DNA from: Lineus longissimus
Taxonomy: Eukaryota > Nemertea > Pilidiophora > Heteronemertea > Lineidae
Length of the DNA stretch: 64,000 nucleotides
Reading direction: 5' to 3'
Assembly: GCF_910592395.1 (NCBI RefSeq)
Contig: NC_088326.1
Span: 687,001 to 751,000, forward strand
Below, piece by piece: positions 13,457 to 28,400 of this stretch. Under the pieces are notes generated by a model, which had not been told where the DNA came from, did not search any database, and saw nothing but the letters and a program-made list of their open reading frames with translations. Position numbers and translations under genes: made by a program. The first letter of the stretch is position 1, and the number at the start of each line of letters is the position of its first letter.

Positions 13457-16400
13457 ATGGAAACACCGGAATTACCTCGTACCTACACCATGGTGAACTA
13501 TCCTGGGCACAAGGTTAAGCCAGTGCCAACGCAAGATGACACACAAACTGGGACAGAGAGGCAATCAGTTGCTAAGGCGAAGGCTCGTTATGGAGTGCAA
13601 TCACAGAATCCTCCACTGAGTCTGAGGTTGACCCATCGGTAAGTTTATATGCGTGATTTTTTATCCAAGGACTGAGTCTCATCCTTTCATGACCACATGC
13701 TCTGCCCTGAATCACTGGGTGAGACAAGTCACAAACCAACAGCCTTCAAACACCAGTTGTTCAAGAAATGCCCTTCAAAGTTTGATAGTCAAGGTCTGAA
13801 TACTGAAACTGCTGCAAAGAACCACTTGTTTTGCTCAGGTTAAGTGCACACCATCTTGGATAATCACCGTTCAGCAACAGTGGGTTTTCAAGAATTGAGG
13901 ATGTAATATAAATCATAAATTACCAATCCATTTTAACATGTACTATTATGGTTGGGTAGGTCTTCCTTACATGAACAGTGGTCAGTTTCAGGGCTTGAGG
14001 GCTAGTAATCAATCAGGGAATCTGCCAAGTGGAGCTTGTCCACTTTCTTAACCAGTGGTCGTGGATAATTGATCATTAGTTGGTCCTTTTACAACCAACA
14101 TTCCATTGTATTGTATCAATATGTACTTGTCCTAAAGATTAGGAAAACCTTTAAAAGCACTGTTTAAAAAGTCTTCGAATGCTGCAAACTTTATTTGCAC
14201 ATTGATTCTTCTTCAAAGGCTTCTGTCCACAGATGTGTCAGAACACCATAAATTTCATTTCTGAATGACCTGAGCGTGACCAAAACATATATTCACTTGG
14301 GTTATAAATTTTTGGTGTGACACTAGATCAAACTGTGTAAATTTGCTCTGTCTGGGAGAATTTTTAAAGATACTGGTATGCGGAAAAAATCATTGTTTCT
14401 GTGTTCCGGATGAGGGATGGGGTTGTCCAGGTACATGACTCATGATACAAACACTGTCATCTTGACACATGTCGCTTTTTATGTTCCTTTTGGCAGACTG
14501 AGCACAAACGGTTTACTGGTCCTAACATGGTCCTAATAAGGGTAAATAGTAACCCTAATTGTGTGCCTAGGTGTTTGTTTGTACAGGAACTAGTGCTAAA
14601 CTAGCTTTGCTATTATACCTTAGGTAAGCAGTTGTGACAATTGACTATTTTGATAATTGCAGGGGTGGGGAGTGTCGGTGTAGACTACTGTTAAAATAAG
14701 GTTTGAATTCACAAGTTTCAGTGAAATTCATTGGTTGGCTGTGAAAAGTTGGAGGAATATTGTCATTTTGTGAGAAAAAGTGCAAACTTGGTGATCTTGA
14801 CATGTATTGGATTTGGCTGATTTTTCGGATAATTTTGAAGCTCTTAACTTGAAATTTTGAGGACTGTAATAACAGAACTACACACTTTTTGAATAAAAAT
14901 GTGCTAAAAATTTGACACTTCCAGTGGAATTTAAAGGTTGGTGGTAAAAATTTAGAGTTAAGTGTCACTTTGTGAGGAACAGCAGAAAGTGGCTATTACA
15001 ACATGGAATAATGGCTTAATTTTTTTCTGGAGGATACTTGCAAAGTTTTGAACTTATGACTCTAATAGAGTGCCTTGTAATAGCTAAACCTTGACCGCTC
15101 TGTGGAATCCTACTTGTCTGAGGTGAGACACATCACAATCAAGAATTGACACCTGTTACAACACGTAAAACTCGATTTGTCACGTGTACCGGTGGTTTAC
15201 AGCTTCGAAAATGTGGTTGTTCGGCGCTGTCAGCTGTTGTCCGGCCTTGGATGAATGTGGCTAGACCCTTATAGATAGCGATCTCTGAAATGAGGTATAA
15301 GTACTTTCTGACATAGACACCGAAGTCATATCATTGCTCTCCCTTATTTTAGTTACTATTCAAAAATTAATATTGTCATATTCCTAAAGATGCCACCTTA
15401 CCAAATCTATATTTATCACAAGGGGTATTTGCCACAAAATAAACGCACCTTTTCAAAAAGTGTGTCTGGTGATATAGGATGATATAAGAAGGTGTCAACT
15501 GAAAACCATGGTAACTCACTCACAATAACACTTTACACCAGTTCCTAAAGATCAAACTAAATCTTGACATTTATGTGATATGCGCAGGATAAAGTCAGAG
15601 CTCGCTCAGCAGTACGGATAATTCTGGAGATTTTTTTGAGAAAGTCACTTTCAATTCCTCATGGAGGCTTCGTTTAACAAAATGTGGTAAGTTCGACAAT
15701 TCCTCAAGTCTGTCAGCTGAACACCAGGCCCATGGCCCTCTTGTTATTGGAAATATTGGGTACTTTAACCAGTGGTACTTTGATAATTAATAAGAAAGTA
15801 AGCATCAACACTCAAATTTTCACCCCATATTATAAAGTTACTTAAAATGTCACATTCATGGTAATGCTGGTATTCATTTCAGCTGATCGATGATTGCTGG
15901 GCCTTTGTTTCAAACAGAAGTATTTGGCATTGTTGAACTACATTTTTGACAATCAATGAGATGAATATAATCAGACATTGGCCATTGCATTGTACATCAC
16001 CCCACTCAACCTAAATATATAGTTACCAAATGTCACATTCATGGCATTTCTTGTCCATTTTTCATGATGGCGCATTTCAGAGGCAAAAACTGCTGGAGGG
16101 TGTCAACAGCTAAAAACGAGAGCGATTTTGATAGGAATTTACGCTTTCAAAGGATTAATCCAGCTGTTGGCAGGTCAGTGCATCTTTGTATGTTGTTCCT
16201 TGTCCATAGTATGTCTTCCATTAGTTGTGAGTGACCCGGGTTTTGGGAATTGTCTCCTTCAGACATTGGGAATGTAGCCTACATGAGTCCCCAAGGTCTT
16301 TGGGGGGGGGGGGGGGGATATCCACCATAGCATCCTAACAGTTTCAGTGCTATTTCTTGTCAAAGAGCCATTGTAATCAGCGCCCCATGTTGGTTGCAAC

Positions 16401-19400
16401 CTTGCCATCACAACAAGGACAAATCTTATTAGCCGATCATAACGTGACTTTCAATGGCGTTTATCACAAAATCAATATACACCTTGTTACCTTTTATTGA
16501 ACAAGTGTTGGCATAATATCATCGGTCGTGGCATTGGGAGGTCGGAGTGATTCAGACGCAAGTCAGTTTTAATTGAGATTGACAGTTTCTGATTTGTGTA
16601 ATTTCTTTAAGTTCTGGATGCATTTTTGATATTCTTTGGGAGATTATTCTCCTCTAAAAGCCTACGCCTTTGTAACTCTTTGGACTTGACTCGGTCAACT
16701 TGGATGAACCTTCTTGTCATAATAACGCAGGCCATCGCATAGTAACGTCGGGAGTTACTCGGATGGAAGTCACTTGATTCTCTGGAGCGATAGTTTCAAA
16801 TTGCTGTGCTTGGAACAGTTTGGTAAAATTCTGGATGACGGTGACAATTTTTGATTGATCAGCTTCGAATGAGTGACCAGTAAGGTTTCTTTTTCTTCTT
16901 TTCTTGACTGTAACTCATTTATTGAGACACTGTTTGAAAAGCTCTGTTGGCAGTTTGGATGCAGTTTTGATTGTGATTCTAAGACACATGTCCGAAGCGC
17001 GCTATATTGACATGTGTTGTACCTCTCTGGTAGCTTAACATTTCGAAAATAGGAATTTCCTAACGCGTCTAACCAAATGGTATATTCTAACACTGATGAA
17101 CTCTGTGTCAATTAATTCTATGTTTCATTCATAGGCGTGAGCGTATTCATTTCAGTGTTGAGCTAGTTCACCTGTGGGTCAGACAGGGCAGTCTCAATAG
17201 AATATCGTGTAACTTTCATTACTGCTGCCATTTCCCATGTTATCGATATGTCATTTTGGTTCTTGGCTCTCCCATTGATGAAAGGTATTCAATGAAGTCT
17301 ATTAACAATGATGTTGTAAGAGTTGAGTATGACGCACCCTAAATAGAACCTCTAACTCGAGTCTAACCTTGAACTTAGAATTCTCTTCCTTTTTCAGAAG
17401 TTTTCAAAAATGAAATTGTCAGATTTTTTTTCTTCAGAATTTACGTTTCAGGAGTCGATCAGTGTTTGGTCACACAACACATTATCACCAAATTTGACTG
17501 GGAACCTCGCCTACGACCTTTAACGTGACCTTCAGACTGAACTGTGACCTTGAATTTGACCTTAAAGCTGACCTGTGACCTTGATTGTTGAAAGTCTTGA
17601 TAAGTAATCAGTTTCTTCTCCTTTCTCAATTCAGGTACCGGACTATGGATGTGAAAAAGGGTGAACGCCCCCATACCCAAGGCCAGGGCCGACCCATCCA
17701 ACTTCCATACATCAACACGATCAAAGCGGCCAAACAAATAGACTCTGTAAGTTGTTTATCATCATATTTTTCATCACCTCATTTGCCCCGAAAACGAGTG
17801 ATTTGGATCACTTCATCCTATTGGTGACTTTGAGTAACTTTAAATCTGACCTACTTCTCTCCTTCCTGTAGTTTCAGACCCCTATCGGTGACTTTGAGTA
17901 ACGTAAATCTGACCTACTTGTCTCCTTCCCGTGATCTCCCTTTGACATACTCTCCTCATTGTCTCATTGATGTTCCGTTACAAGAAATAATATCAAAACC
18001 CACCTTCCTGCACGGCGACAAAAAAACATGTTCGCCAGACCACTCATCAAAGCAATTTCCGTCCTCCACTTTGAAAATCGATCAATTTTGTGTCCATTAT
18101 CGCGAATAGATTCAGCATAAACTTCTTGATAGTTTGTGAAAAGTTTTCAATGATTTGACTAGAGTACTGAGGCAGCTCCATTAAGTGATTATTTGCTTTA
18201 TTGACGATTTGCATGCTCCGATTAGTGTCATTTATTCAACATAAAACGAGTTGATTAAATTTTTTGCTGAAGATCTACTTTGAAAAGAACAGTGTGTCTC
18301 TGGCATACGTTCTTCCTTGTCTGCCATTATTGCTCTCAGTGGGATTTTTTCAGAAATTTTTGCAAAAAATCTAAAAAATTTGGCCAAAATATTTTTTCAG
18401 AAATGGCAAAAATCTCAAAAGTTTTGCAAAAAAATGTTTTCAAATTTTTTTTCAAAAATCTTAAAATCGAAAAAATTGAGAGGTTGTCCTTTAGAGAGGT
18501 GTCCGCTAAGGGAGATTCCGATAAATGATTCGACAACATAGCTCCTGATATCTGTACTGAAAATGTGGAGCTAAATGTGCACTTTGCTCTGTTGGTATAT
18601 CATGCAGCTAGTGCTAACATGATACCACTAATTATGCTGTCACTCGTTAATGACTAATTGAATACATAACATTGATTAGACGAAGATAATTTATTGCTTC
18701 CTGCATTTGATAATGTTGACTTTTCATACCCACACCCTGATATGTTTGTGTAAGGTCACTATGATGTATAGTAGTGGATGCATACTCTTCTTAATCGTCT
18801 CGATTGCCCAATATCATTTTACGAGGTAATAAATTACACCTGTTTCAACCTTGAAATTGTTGTTTTGTGATTCACTTGTCAACAACGACTACCTATTTAT
18901 AACTCAACTCAACTCAACTCATCTAAAATTCTCTACCAAAGTCAGTTCTCCAACTCTGTTGAAAGACCAATTGATGTTAGTGAACATTGTATGAATCAAA
19001 AGAATAAAGTCGGCACCAGTTTTATTGGACATTTAAGTGTGAATCTACCCATATGAATGAAAATATGGCTGGCCCTAGCATTAGCCTTGCTACCAGAATA
19101 CCCTCAGGGCTGTGTCAATATCTCCAAACCAAATGACCACAAAGTCCCTAAGCCACTTCGTAATCCTTTCACCAATATGCATTAAGTAAACACTGATTCT
19201 TTGTTGACACCCACACAAAAAAAACCTCTTGCCTATTTTTATTAGCATCATTTAGATTATAATTGGCTTTTCTGCCCATTGGGTGAAGGTCCACTTTGTT
19301 GGACCTTGAATTTGTTCTGCTGCCAGTCCGGCTCTTTATAGTTGTACATCCTTCGGCTTTAGGGTCTTATCGAAATGCCACCACTGGCAGAAAAATGAAC

Positions 19401-22400
19401 TAAGATTACAATCATCATCCTGTAAACCGCTATACTATCGAAGAACACCTTGTGTTGGCTTCTATAACCACAACTGCTAAATGTTTGAGGCTTTTGTGAC
19501 CATGTTTGGCAAAAATGATAATCTTGAAAAAAGACACTTTCTTTGATTCGAAAAGCCAAAAGTGCAAACTGCATTTACCCCATCCACTTCTTCCCTAAAG
19601 AACCCTTGGTCACCAAGCTACGTCTCTGTCACGGGAGGTGCGAAATACAGCCAACATGACCCTTCCTAATGCCTGCCCCAGTCAGCGTGCAGGCGACTGG
19701 CGTGAGTTTGGGTGTGATCCACATGCGACCTGGTATGGTAGAGACGAGAGGAGTGTTTGTTTCGCCAAGCTTGGAGATCTGTTACTTTTAGAAGCTCTCT
19801 TGGTCAGTTTGAGATATTCTGTTGGATATGCTGTTGTGACAGAGTTTTAGATTGAAGTTCATCGTTTTGGAGATGCCCTGGCATTCTGTGATCTGTAATA
19901 TTCTCAGTATTCTGACGTTTTAGGTATTCTGTTGAATTTGTGTGATACCTTGTCAGGGTGTGGGAAAGTTGGTCAAAATATTCTGTTGGGTGACCTGCTC
20001 CTGGTCGTTTTTCTTGGGTTATTGTGGGGTTTTTTGGCGAAAATGGCCAGTCAAACTTAAAGGGCCCAAAGTATCCATGTATGCGACCTGAAATCCTCTC
20101 GAAGGTGTCTGGGTCTTACTGTGAAAACAGAAACTGTGCAGTACCGGTACATAGTCCCTGCCTTCCTCTGTTTATACACAGGGCTCATTGAAAGTCCTCT
20201 GTTTAGACAATATCTTTATCAGTACAAACAAAACATTATAAAGTTGTGTTGTGTCAAGTGATTTTTGGAATTCCAAATTGTTGATATCTTAATCATCTGA
20301 TTGATTAAATTTTGTATTATTAAATCACTGTTCAAACAGTGGGATAAAAAAGATCTCTCTGTCAGGGGGCATGGCAAGATTTTAAATGAACACTGATCAT
20401 GTGGGGAGGGGGTTGATAACTGGCATCATCTTCATCACTTTTAATTTTTGGCATTAACTAATAGAAATATTTGGTTAAGTATGTATTAGGATGACAGGAC
20501 TGATGATGGTAACTCTAGTTTGCCCTAATTAATTAGCTAATTAACTCGATGGAAAAACGGAGTGGCAGACATATCAAATCAACGATGGTGAAGAGTGGAA
20601 TACGAAAGGTGAACTTGGCCCTCAGTCAGAGCCGGCAATCTTCTGCTAAGGAAATAGTGAGTATGATGGCCAGGTTTTCTAAATCTCACGAACCCATTTC
20701 AACCTATCGCGTGTGTCAAGAAATAGGTAGAATTCCCTTTGACCAATTGTCTAGCTGTACCAACAAGAACCCACACAAGTATTCTAACAGGGGCAGACCA
20801 ATATTTAGTCACCTATCTTTATCCTTAAAACGATTTTATTGCCTTCAAATTACTCCTGATGTTGATTTTGTTGCATAGTGTTACATTGAAAAGCAAGGCA
20901 AATATTTGAGACATGGTTTCACTTGCCAAAATTACCATTGAATTGGATTCTATTGGTGATAAAACTTCACGATCAATATTTGAAAATTGTTTCGTTTGCT
21001 TTCAATTTTGGTTAAGAGGTGAAGCAATTATGGTAAAAATCTAAATCTTTTAATCCTAATCTGTGGCAGTGCGCGGCACAGGTTTTGCTTTGACTTAGAC
21101 CAACGAACCATTCGCATTAGAACTGTCAAACCTGCATGCGTCCCTTCAAGTGCAGATTGATTTTGACATTAGACTTATGAAAAGATCCCCGGCCCTCATC
21201 ATCAAGACTGTGTGGACTCTTGACCTTACAATCTTTCCTCCTTGGAACCACTAACAACACTTTTCAGCATGCTTTAGTTTGGACAACTCTCTTTTTCCCC
21301 TTTCTATATAAGGCTAACTGCCTACAGAAGCTTAGCATAGGCCCTACCATTTGTGACTCGCTCTACCAAAACTAGGCGCTTGTCGCATCTGAACTCGACA
21401 GGTTGATACAGACTTGTTGTTCATTTCCCTATTGTAGACCTTTTGTGAAATCTATTACAAACTGATTTGGTCACATTTCACAAAAGGTCTACAATAGGGA
21501 AATGAACAACAAGTCCGTATCAACCTGTCAAGTTCAGATGCGACAAGCGCCTAGTTTTGGTAGAGCGAGTCACATTTGAGAACACTAAGACTTCGTTCAG
21601 AAGAAGTCCATGGCTCTATCAGAAAGTGCTCATCAAGAGCTTTCCAATGAATGGTCATGTCAAGATGTTTAAAAATGGTACCATCTGAAAGAGCACATCA
21701 AGAGCTTTCCAATGAACGGTCATGTCAATAGGTTTTATAATTAGATTTCTGTGTCTCACAGACATCACCATCAGCCCTTGTCAACATAGCAAGAATTGTC
21801 CTGTCCAACAAGAGAGACAAGAATTATCCTTTTCATCTCAAGCAGAACTCACAAATTGTACACAATCACTATACATTTGTACACCAATCTTCAGCCTTCA
21901 TAATGGAAATAAAAACATCACAACCTTAGGCGTTTCATAACCAGGCTTCCATGTAACTATACAAATATGATTAATGCTCATAATAGTGGTATTAGTAACT
22001 TGTTTTTCTATAATATAGACCTGTTCCATATTCATTATTAAGGGCAAACAAAAAAATAGATGTGTTTTAGAACATATCGTACTGTAACTAAAATGTTAAC
22101 CAGTTTATTTACTTTCCGTACCCTATATGCCACCATATCCATATTCATACCTAATAATCCATAACCTTAGTAGCATACCCACCACTGCCAATAAAATTAC
22201 GCAATCAAAAGTATTTTTCACGGGTCATTGGTGTAACCTTCTTATTAGGTCCGTTAGATAGGGAAACACATAGGAACACACAGTGATAATAATCCGCTAA
22301 TTCCTAAACCCCTGCAGTCCCATTGTTGATTATACAGTTTTAATCACCGCGTAGCATACAGAACTCTACGGCTAGGCCTAGTTGAGGCTTATGCCCAGTC

Positions 22401-25400
22401 GGAACGGAAAAAGTTAAAGCCCACTGTGGCCCTTCTCGGGGTGAAGCATTTGTCCTGCTGTGGCCTTAGTTTCCATTAGTCTTCTTGTGTTTTGGTTAGA
22501 AATTTTCCATTTCGGAAATCGAGACACCTAGAAGATGGTGTTGTTGACTTTCTGGGATATTTACGCATTTTGATTGGATATTTTCAATTTTGACGGATCT
22601 TTTAGGAATCATTTATATTCAAAGAAATGTAAACAAAATCAGTTGGATTTACTCTGTGTCAAACTAGTTATTGGATATGTTTAACCCATATTATATAAAG
22701 AAGGTAAGAATTGTAACTTTTGATGAAATACAGTCGAACTTGTCTGTTAAGGACACCCTTGTGCTGTCCTTAATAGAGAGGTGCCCTAATTAGAGAGGTC
22801 AAATTGAATGGAAACAACTAATTTGGGACCAAAACTAGTCTCCTTGATAGAGAGGTTGTCCTTTATAGAGAGGTGTCCGCTAAGGGAGGTGCCACTGTAA
22901 TGTACCAAAATAATAGCTTTTTGTTTCTCTCCCACTCCATCACATCTGTGTTTGTTGATTATTTTGGTAAAAAATTAGTGAATTAAGTAGCAATGTGTGA
23001 TGCATTCCATTACCGGTATTTATGCCACAGAGCTTTAAACACCCATACAATGGTGCACATGTAGGTCACATCAAACAATCATTAGCAAAACAAATCATTA
23101 ATTAGAACAATAGGGGTTTGTTTGTAACCAAGCGATTTGGATTGATTTGCGAAGGCAGCACTTAGGGGTCTTTACAGTTTCATTGTTTGGAGTCATGATT
23201 CGATTGCTTATCTGAACTTGCGGGCGTATACACAGGCGGCCGTATACACAGGCGGCCGATGGGAGCAGAGTCGACACTGATGCAAATTCTAAGCTCCCAG
23301 AGTCGCTGTGGTGAAAATCTGTATCAGAAATCGACATTAGCACTTGTCACCTCTGAGGTCACTGGTATGATCTACCATGAGGTGTCCTGATTGATTGTGA
23401 CCCGTCACAGCAAACCAGGTGCATGTCACACAGAAGATGAGCCCAAATGACACCAGGAGATATTGATGTGCTCAGATTTCACAAAAGGTAGGCAGTGAGA
23501 AATGAACAATCAGTGCATCTCAACCTGCCAAGGGGTGGGGGTGGAGGCAGAGATAAAACTAATGCGGTATAATTTCCCTGCGATGAAAGAATGACCTCAT
23601 CAGCTACCATCGTTGCCATGCAACGAGAAAACTGTCCTTGGCAGCATGAATAAAATATCGAAATGGGTTATTCGGCCTTGGTCAGGTTGATTTATGTCAA
23701 AGGCATTCACCTGAGGCCTGAGTTATGACCTGCTGCAGATTAAAAACCCTGACGTCAATCAACACTGCCTCCGATGCCTGTGAGATTTGGCTGTCGTCGG
23801 GACTTGAACGAAAGCGACACGTCTCGCATTGCGCAGCAGCCACTGTGTCCTAAGCTGACATGAAATGTGGACTCGGACCTCCATAAATGTTTGATGGAGG
23901 TCAAACTAAACATGCAAGATAGTCATAAATGCGCCTAATGTCATAACTTTATAAACAATTACCAATCACCATCTCTCAGGCAACTGGCGCCAAAGGTCGT
24001 TAAAATCACCGTGGTATAGGGTTTATGATGAGATTGTCCATATCATACTTCATTTTAATGACACTGCGGGCATGGGCTCACTCGGATGTATGATATTAAG
24101 CATCCCTCTGACAGTCATTTCTCCACTACTGGCCGGCTAGACTTCCACGGGTGCCATCCTGTCAGGAGGGCCCACGGGATGTCAGAACACAGCAAACAAA
24201 GACAGTCTAGCAAACTTGTTGCTGACCAGATGAGGATATCCAGTCAATTATTGCTGGAAGCCCTCCGGGGGTTAAACATTGCCTATTTAAAAATATTGAC
24301 CCCTTAATATAGTGATTGGGTAATTAATGCCTGTGGCAGCAGTAATAAAACAACCATAAAATCACTTCATGAACTATTCAGTGTAATGCTATGAATTATA
24401 CATGTATATGAATGCAGTGTAGTTAGACAAAGGAAGCTTACATCAGGGTTCGATTTTCACACTTGTCTCATTGAAAGTGCAACTACTCTATTAATGAGGA
24501 AAGCCCTCAATTGGAAAGAAGAAGATAGCCACGTGTCTAAAGTAAAGTTTGTTTATCATAGTGTCACCCCTAATGAAAGGGCCAGCCAGCTTAGGCCAAT
24601 CAGGGACACTCATGACTTCGGAACTTCTTTTCTAATACCTTGCAAGAAGGCAGTATGTAGACCTTCGGCTTACACTGGCCGCATCAGGAAGAGGTTACCT
24701 GCGGGTCTGAATAAATCCATGTCTTTGTTCAGTTTTTTTATTAATTTTCAATTAAGAAGTCTTCCCCCATACTTAAAAGTTAATATTTTTCAAGCATCTT
24801 TAGATCATGCATGGTTAAATCTGACTTTTAAAGCATGGTTTAATCCACAAAAGAATAATCCCTTGTTAGGGTTCAAACTATAGGGGGAGTGTAGAAAATC
24901 GGCTCAACTTGTACCAAATATATATTCCTTTGTTGTGTTGACGTAAAACAGTATAATTATTGAAGGGATGATCTGCAATGTCCTGTTGTAGGGCTAAAAC
25001 TGTTTGTGCGACTTCTGAACCCTGCTGGTAGGGTCGGCCATGTATCAAACACCCTGTGGTTTTATAGCGGGGAATGTATTCATGTGTTTATGCATATTCT
25101 GTACCCTGCTGGTTCGGGTCTGCCATGTTCCAAACTTCCTGTGGTTCAAAGTGGGGAAAATCCTCAAGGTATTCTAGCTGTTTGGTCATTTTATATGTCA
25201 AAGCGTTGAAGAAAGTATGACATTTCAAAGTATTTCAAATCCGTTGATCTCTATGGAAGGTGTTGTTGATGACAACTGAGGTCTCTGAGGAATTTCATCA
25301 ACATCTGTATTTCCTAATAATTACAACAGAATTGCATGTCTGGATATCGTTATGATAGAACATGACATGTATTGTTGTGACGTTCTGAATAATTCGTGGT

Positions 25401-28400
25401 ATATAGATTGATATAATTAGTGAAAAGTTCCATTATCTAACCAGTGAATATTGTTGTACAGATGAACCTGTATACTGAGTTGAACGGACTATGATGGTAA
25501 CTCATATGTTACCCGCTCTACCAAAACTAGGCGCTTGTCGCATCTGAACTTGACAGGTTGATACGGACTTGTTGTTCATTTCCCTATTGTAGACCTTTTG
25601 TGAAATGTGACCAAATCAGTTTGTAATAGATTTCACAAAAGGTCTACAATAGGGAAATGAACAACAAGTCCGTATCAACCTGTCGAGTTCAGATGCGACA
25701 AGCGCCTAGTTTTGGTAGAGCGAGTCACATGTGGGTAAGGTTTTCGAGCATTTGAAAAAGCATTAAACTTGTTTTGGCCAACACCAATCCACCCTGTTGG
25801 TTATTTTTCGGTAAAATGAAAAACGCTCAAGTTGTTTTTTACCTGGACAGTGCTGTCCTTATTTGTGTCAACTGAAAAACACCCTTTTCAGATGTTTCAA
25901 GTGTTCAAAAGCTAAAAAACCTTGTGTACACTGTCAGGTTTATCTGGGGCAGTAAAAATTGTACTTGAAAATGAATGAAATTCTGCTGATAACTAATCTA
26001 TGATTATCTTCTGTCAATTTGAGCATGTACCACATTGAGGTTATTGCTCTTATAATTGGAAAAAAATATATCAACTTTCAAAATTTAGAGGATGTCCTGG
26101 GAAACTTTTACAAAGTGAAAGTTAAATATAGCACTTATGAATGACCCCCAGTGCCCAGGCTATTGACTCTTTATATTAGGCCCTAAATCATGTCTTTACA
26201 GCACACAGACTTGAGTACCTTTCATAACAGTTCAATTAAATGTTATAAGTATTTTCAAATAAGACATAAATTGGTCTAATCTTAAACAAAAATGAAACAA
26301 GTTTGAATGACGCCTCTAATTCGGCCTGACTAATCAATTAAATACAGTTTGTGTTACAAAAAGCCTTGTGTTGTATGATCAATTCTTGCCAAGGCTTTTC
26401 GTTCCCCTAAGTGTGGTCAAGCTACCCTAACTTTAAACTATATAAACAACATGGGCAAGGTATCATATTTTCAGTGCTAGCTTCTTGTCCTGTGATAATG
26501 GCAAATGATTGCCACTGAAAAGCATCAAGTTGAAATGCATGAAAATGGGGGAGGAAAAAAAAAATTCAAAAAATTTCAAAACTTTGTTTTTATCATTGGT
26601 TCATGAAATCAAAAATCTCTGAAAATGTTTTGTGAAATCAAAAAATCCCGGAAATTAAAAAAAAATTTTTTTTTTTTCCTACAGCCTCTCAAAAAGTTTG
26701 GAATAAAAACTCTCGCCTTACCATTTCCTTCCAAATCAACATTTCACTGATCCCTTCACGTCATTTATCTTTGCAGAGTCCCCGCAACCAGTTGCATCGG
26801 ACGCACCGGTCCGAGAAAAGCAAATATGGGACGGCCAACTTATCGATAACCAGCAACAAGGGGGGCAACAACAACAAAGAGGTATGTCTCGACGTGTTCT
26901 AGTTCGATGTCTACACTTCACTATGTTCAATTATATGTGTCATCAGCTGCACTCATCCCCAGGCCAACTCTCGTCCCCTGGCCTTATTGTCATCTCAAGC
27001 CTTGTTTTCAAATTTCATGTCTTCTTTCAGAAACTGGTTGCGACCGTTGCCCCCACCACACTCCCGCAGCTCAACAATGATACCTCACGCATTCACAATC
27101 AAAAACCCACGTTCTCGGCGACGGACAGCTCAAGTTCGACGCTGCCGCAGCTGAAACAGGGTGAGTCGTTGACGAGACAGTCAACGTACGTGACGAGTTC
27201 GGAGTCGAAGTCAAAGAGAGATCCTTATGGAAATAAACTGCCTATGACACCAGCTGGTAAGTTCAGACCTCAGTTTCTGTACTCAATTATCTCACTTCGA
27301 AAATCATCAGGGCATCTTATAACACAACATTTTCAATTTTGTTTCCAGAGGTTCTGAAACAGTTCCGTAACAAATTGACGACATTTGAACAACAAGAAAT
27401 TCTCGACTATCCAGAGATCTGGTATTTAGGTTTAGAATCAAAGAAGATAGAAGGTGTATCAGGTGGTGCTCAGAATAACGGTTATGACGACGAAATGGGA
27501 TCTTACATGAAGGTATGGTGATTTTGATATCGGTCTGGCCAATGGTACTTCATTCTCTTGCAAACAGGGCCTACAACCCGACTTCTCCTTTCACATTGAT
27601 GGCAATCGGCTTCCTGTGACAATGTCTCCTAATTCCTGTTCAGCTGGTATGAAATTGTTGGCAACTTGCTTGGTTTAAGACTCTGAAGTCCATGATTTAG
27701 ACAGTCTTCATTCTGACTAAAATATATCATCTTTATGATCCATTTATCTAACCAGTATCATTCTTTGCTGTCCGTCTCACCAATTCCTTTGACGTTTCTC
27801 ACAGCCATTAGGTGACCATTTAGTGTACAGATATGAAATACAGGAGGTGCTGGGGAAAGGTTCATTTGGGCAAGTCATCAAGGCATACGACCACAAGACA
27901 GACGCGCTCGTAGCTATCAAGATTATTAGGAATAAGAAAAGGTGGGTAGTGGATTCTTAGTCCAGAGTTTCCTCTTCAAACTCTTCTCTTTTGATTAGCA
28001 TTCGTGACAGAATTAGATTAGAGATATATTTGGTTGGCTACTGCCATGAAGTGACCGTCTGTCCCCAGAGTTGAGTCTTGGTGCCCTTGACCTTTGACCT
28101 CAGGTTTGCTCATGCTATGGCCACCTGGTAGAAACAACTTCCTGTGATATGTGCTCTGTTGCCAAGGGCTACCAAAGGGAACAAACGTCACGCGGTAGGT
28201 CATCGTTGACATTTCTTGAAATTGCATTTGTTTCTCTTTCAGGTTTCATCATCAAGCTCTTGTCGAGGTAAAGATCTTAGACGCCCTTCGGCGGAAGGAC
28301 AAAGATAATCAGTACAATACGATACATATGGGAGAATACTTCTACTTTAGGAATCACTTATGTATTACTTTTGAACTAATGGGGTAAGTGAGCTTTGAAA

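Larger units (their letters stand above)
17747..26776 (+). other. DYRK4 intron 2 (about 9 kb), repeat-rich
   Basis: This is the largest intron in the window, bounded by a GTAAGT donor and a TTTGCAG acceptor in phase 0. It holds a tandem duplication at 17817-17932, an (AACTC)n run near 18900, two fold-back elements (21352-21574 and 25507-25728) plus a half copy (23474-23532), a TA-flanked MITE (22731-22897) and a dispersed-repeat copy near 24545-24660. No additional DYRK4 exon is required by phase. Confidence 0.7.

Noticed and set aside
24494-24883. 129-codon open frame in DYRK4 intron 2
   Set aside because: Its left half coincides with the dispersed repeat seen at 3190-3312, and the rest is AT-rich without a recognisable domain.
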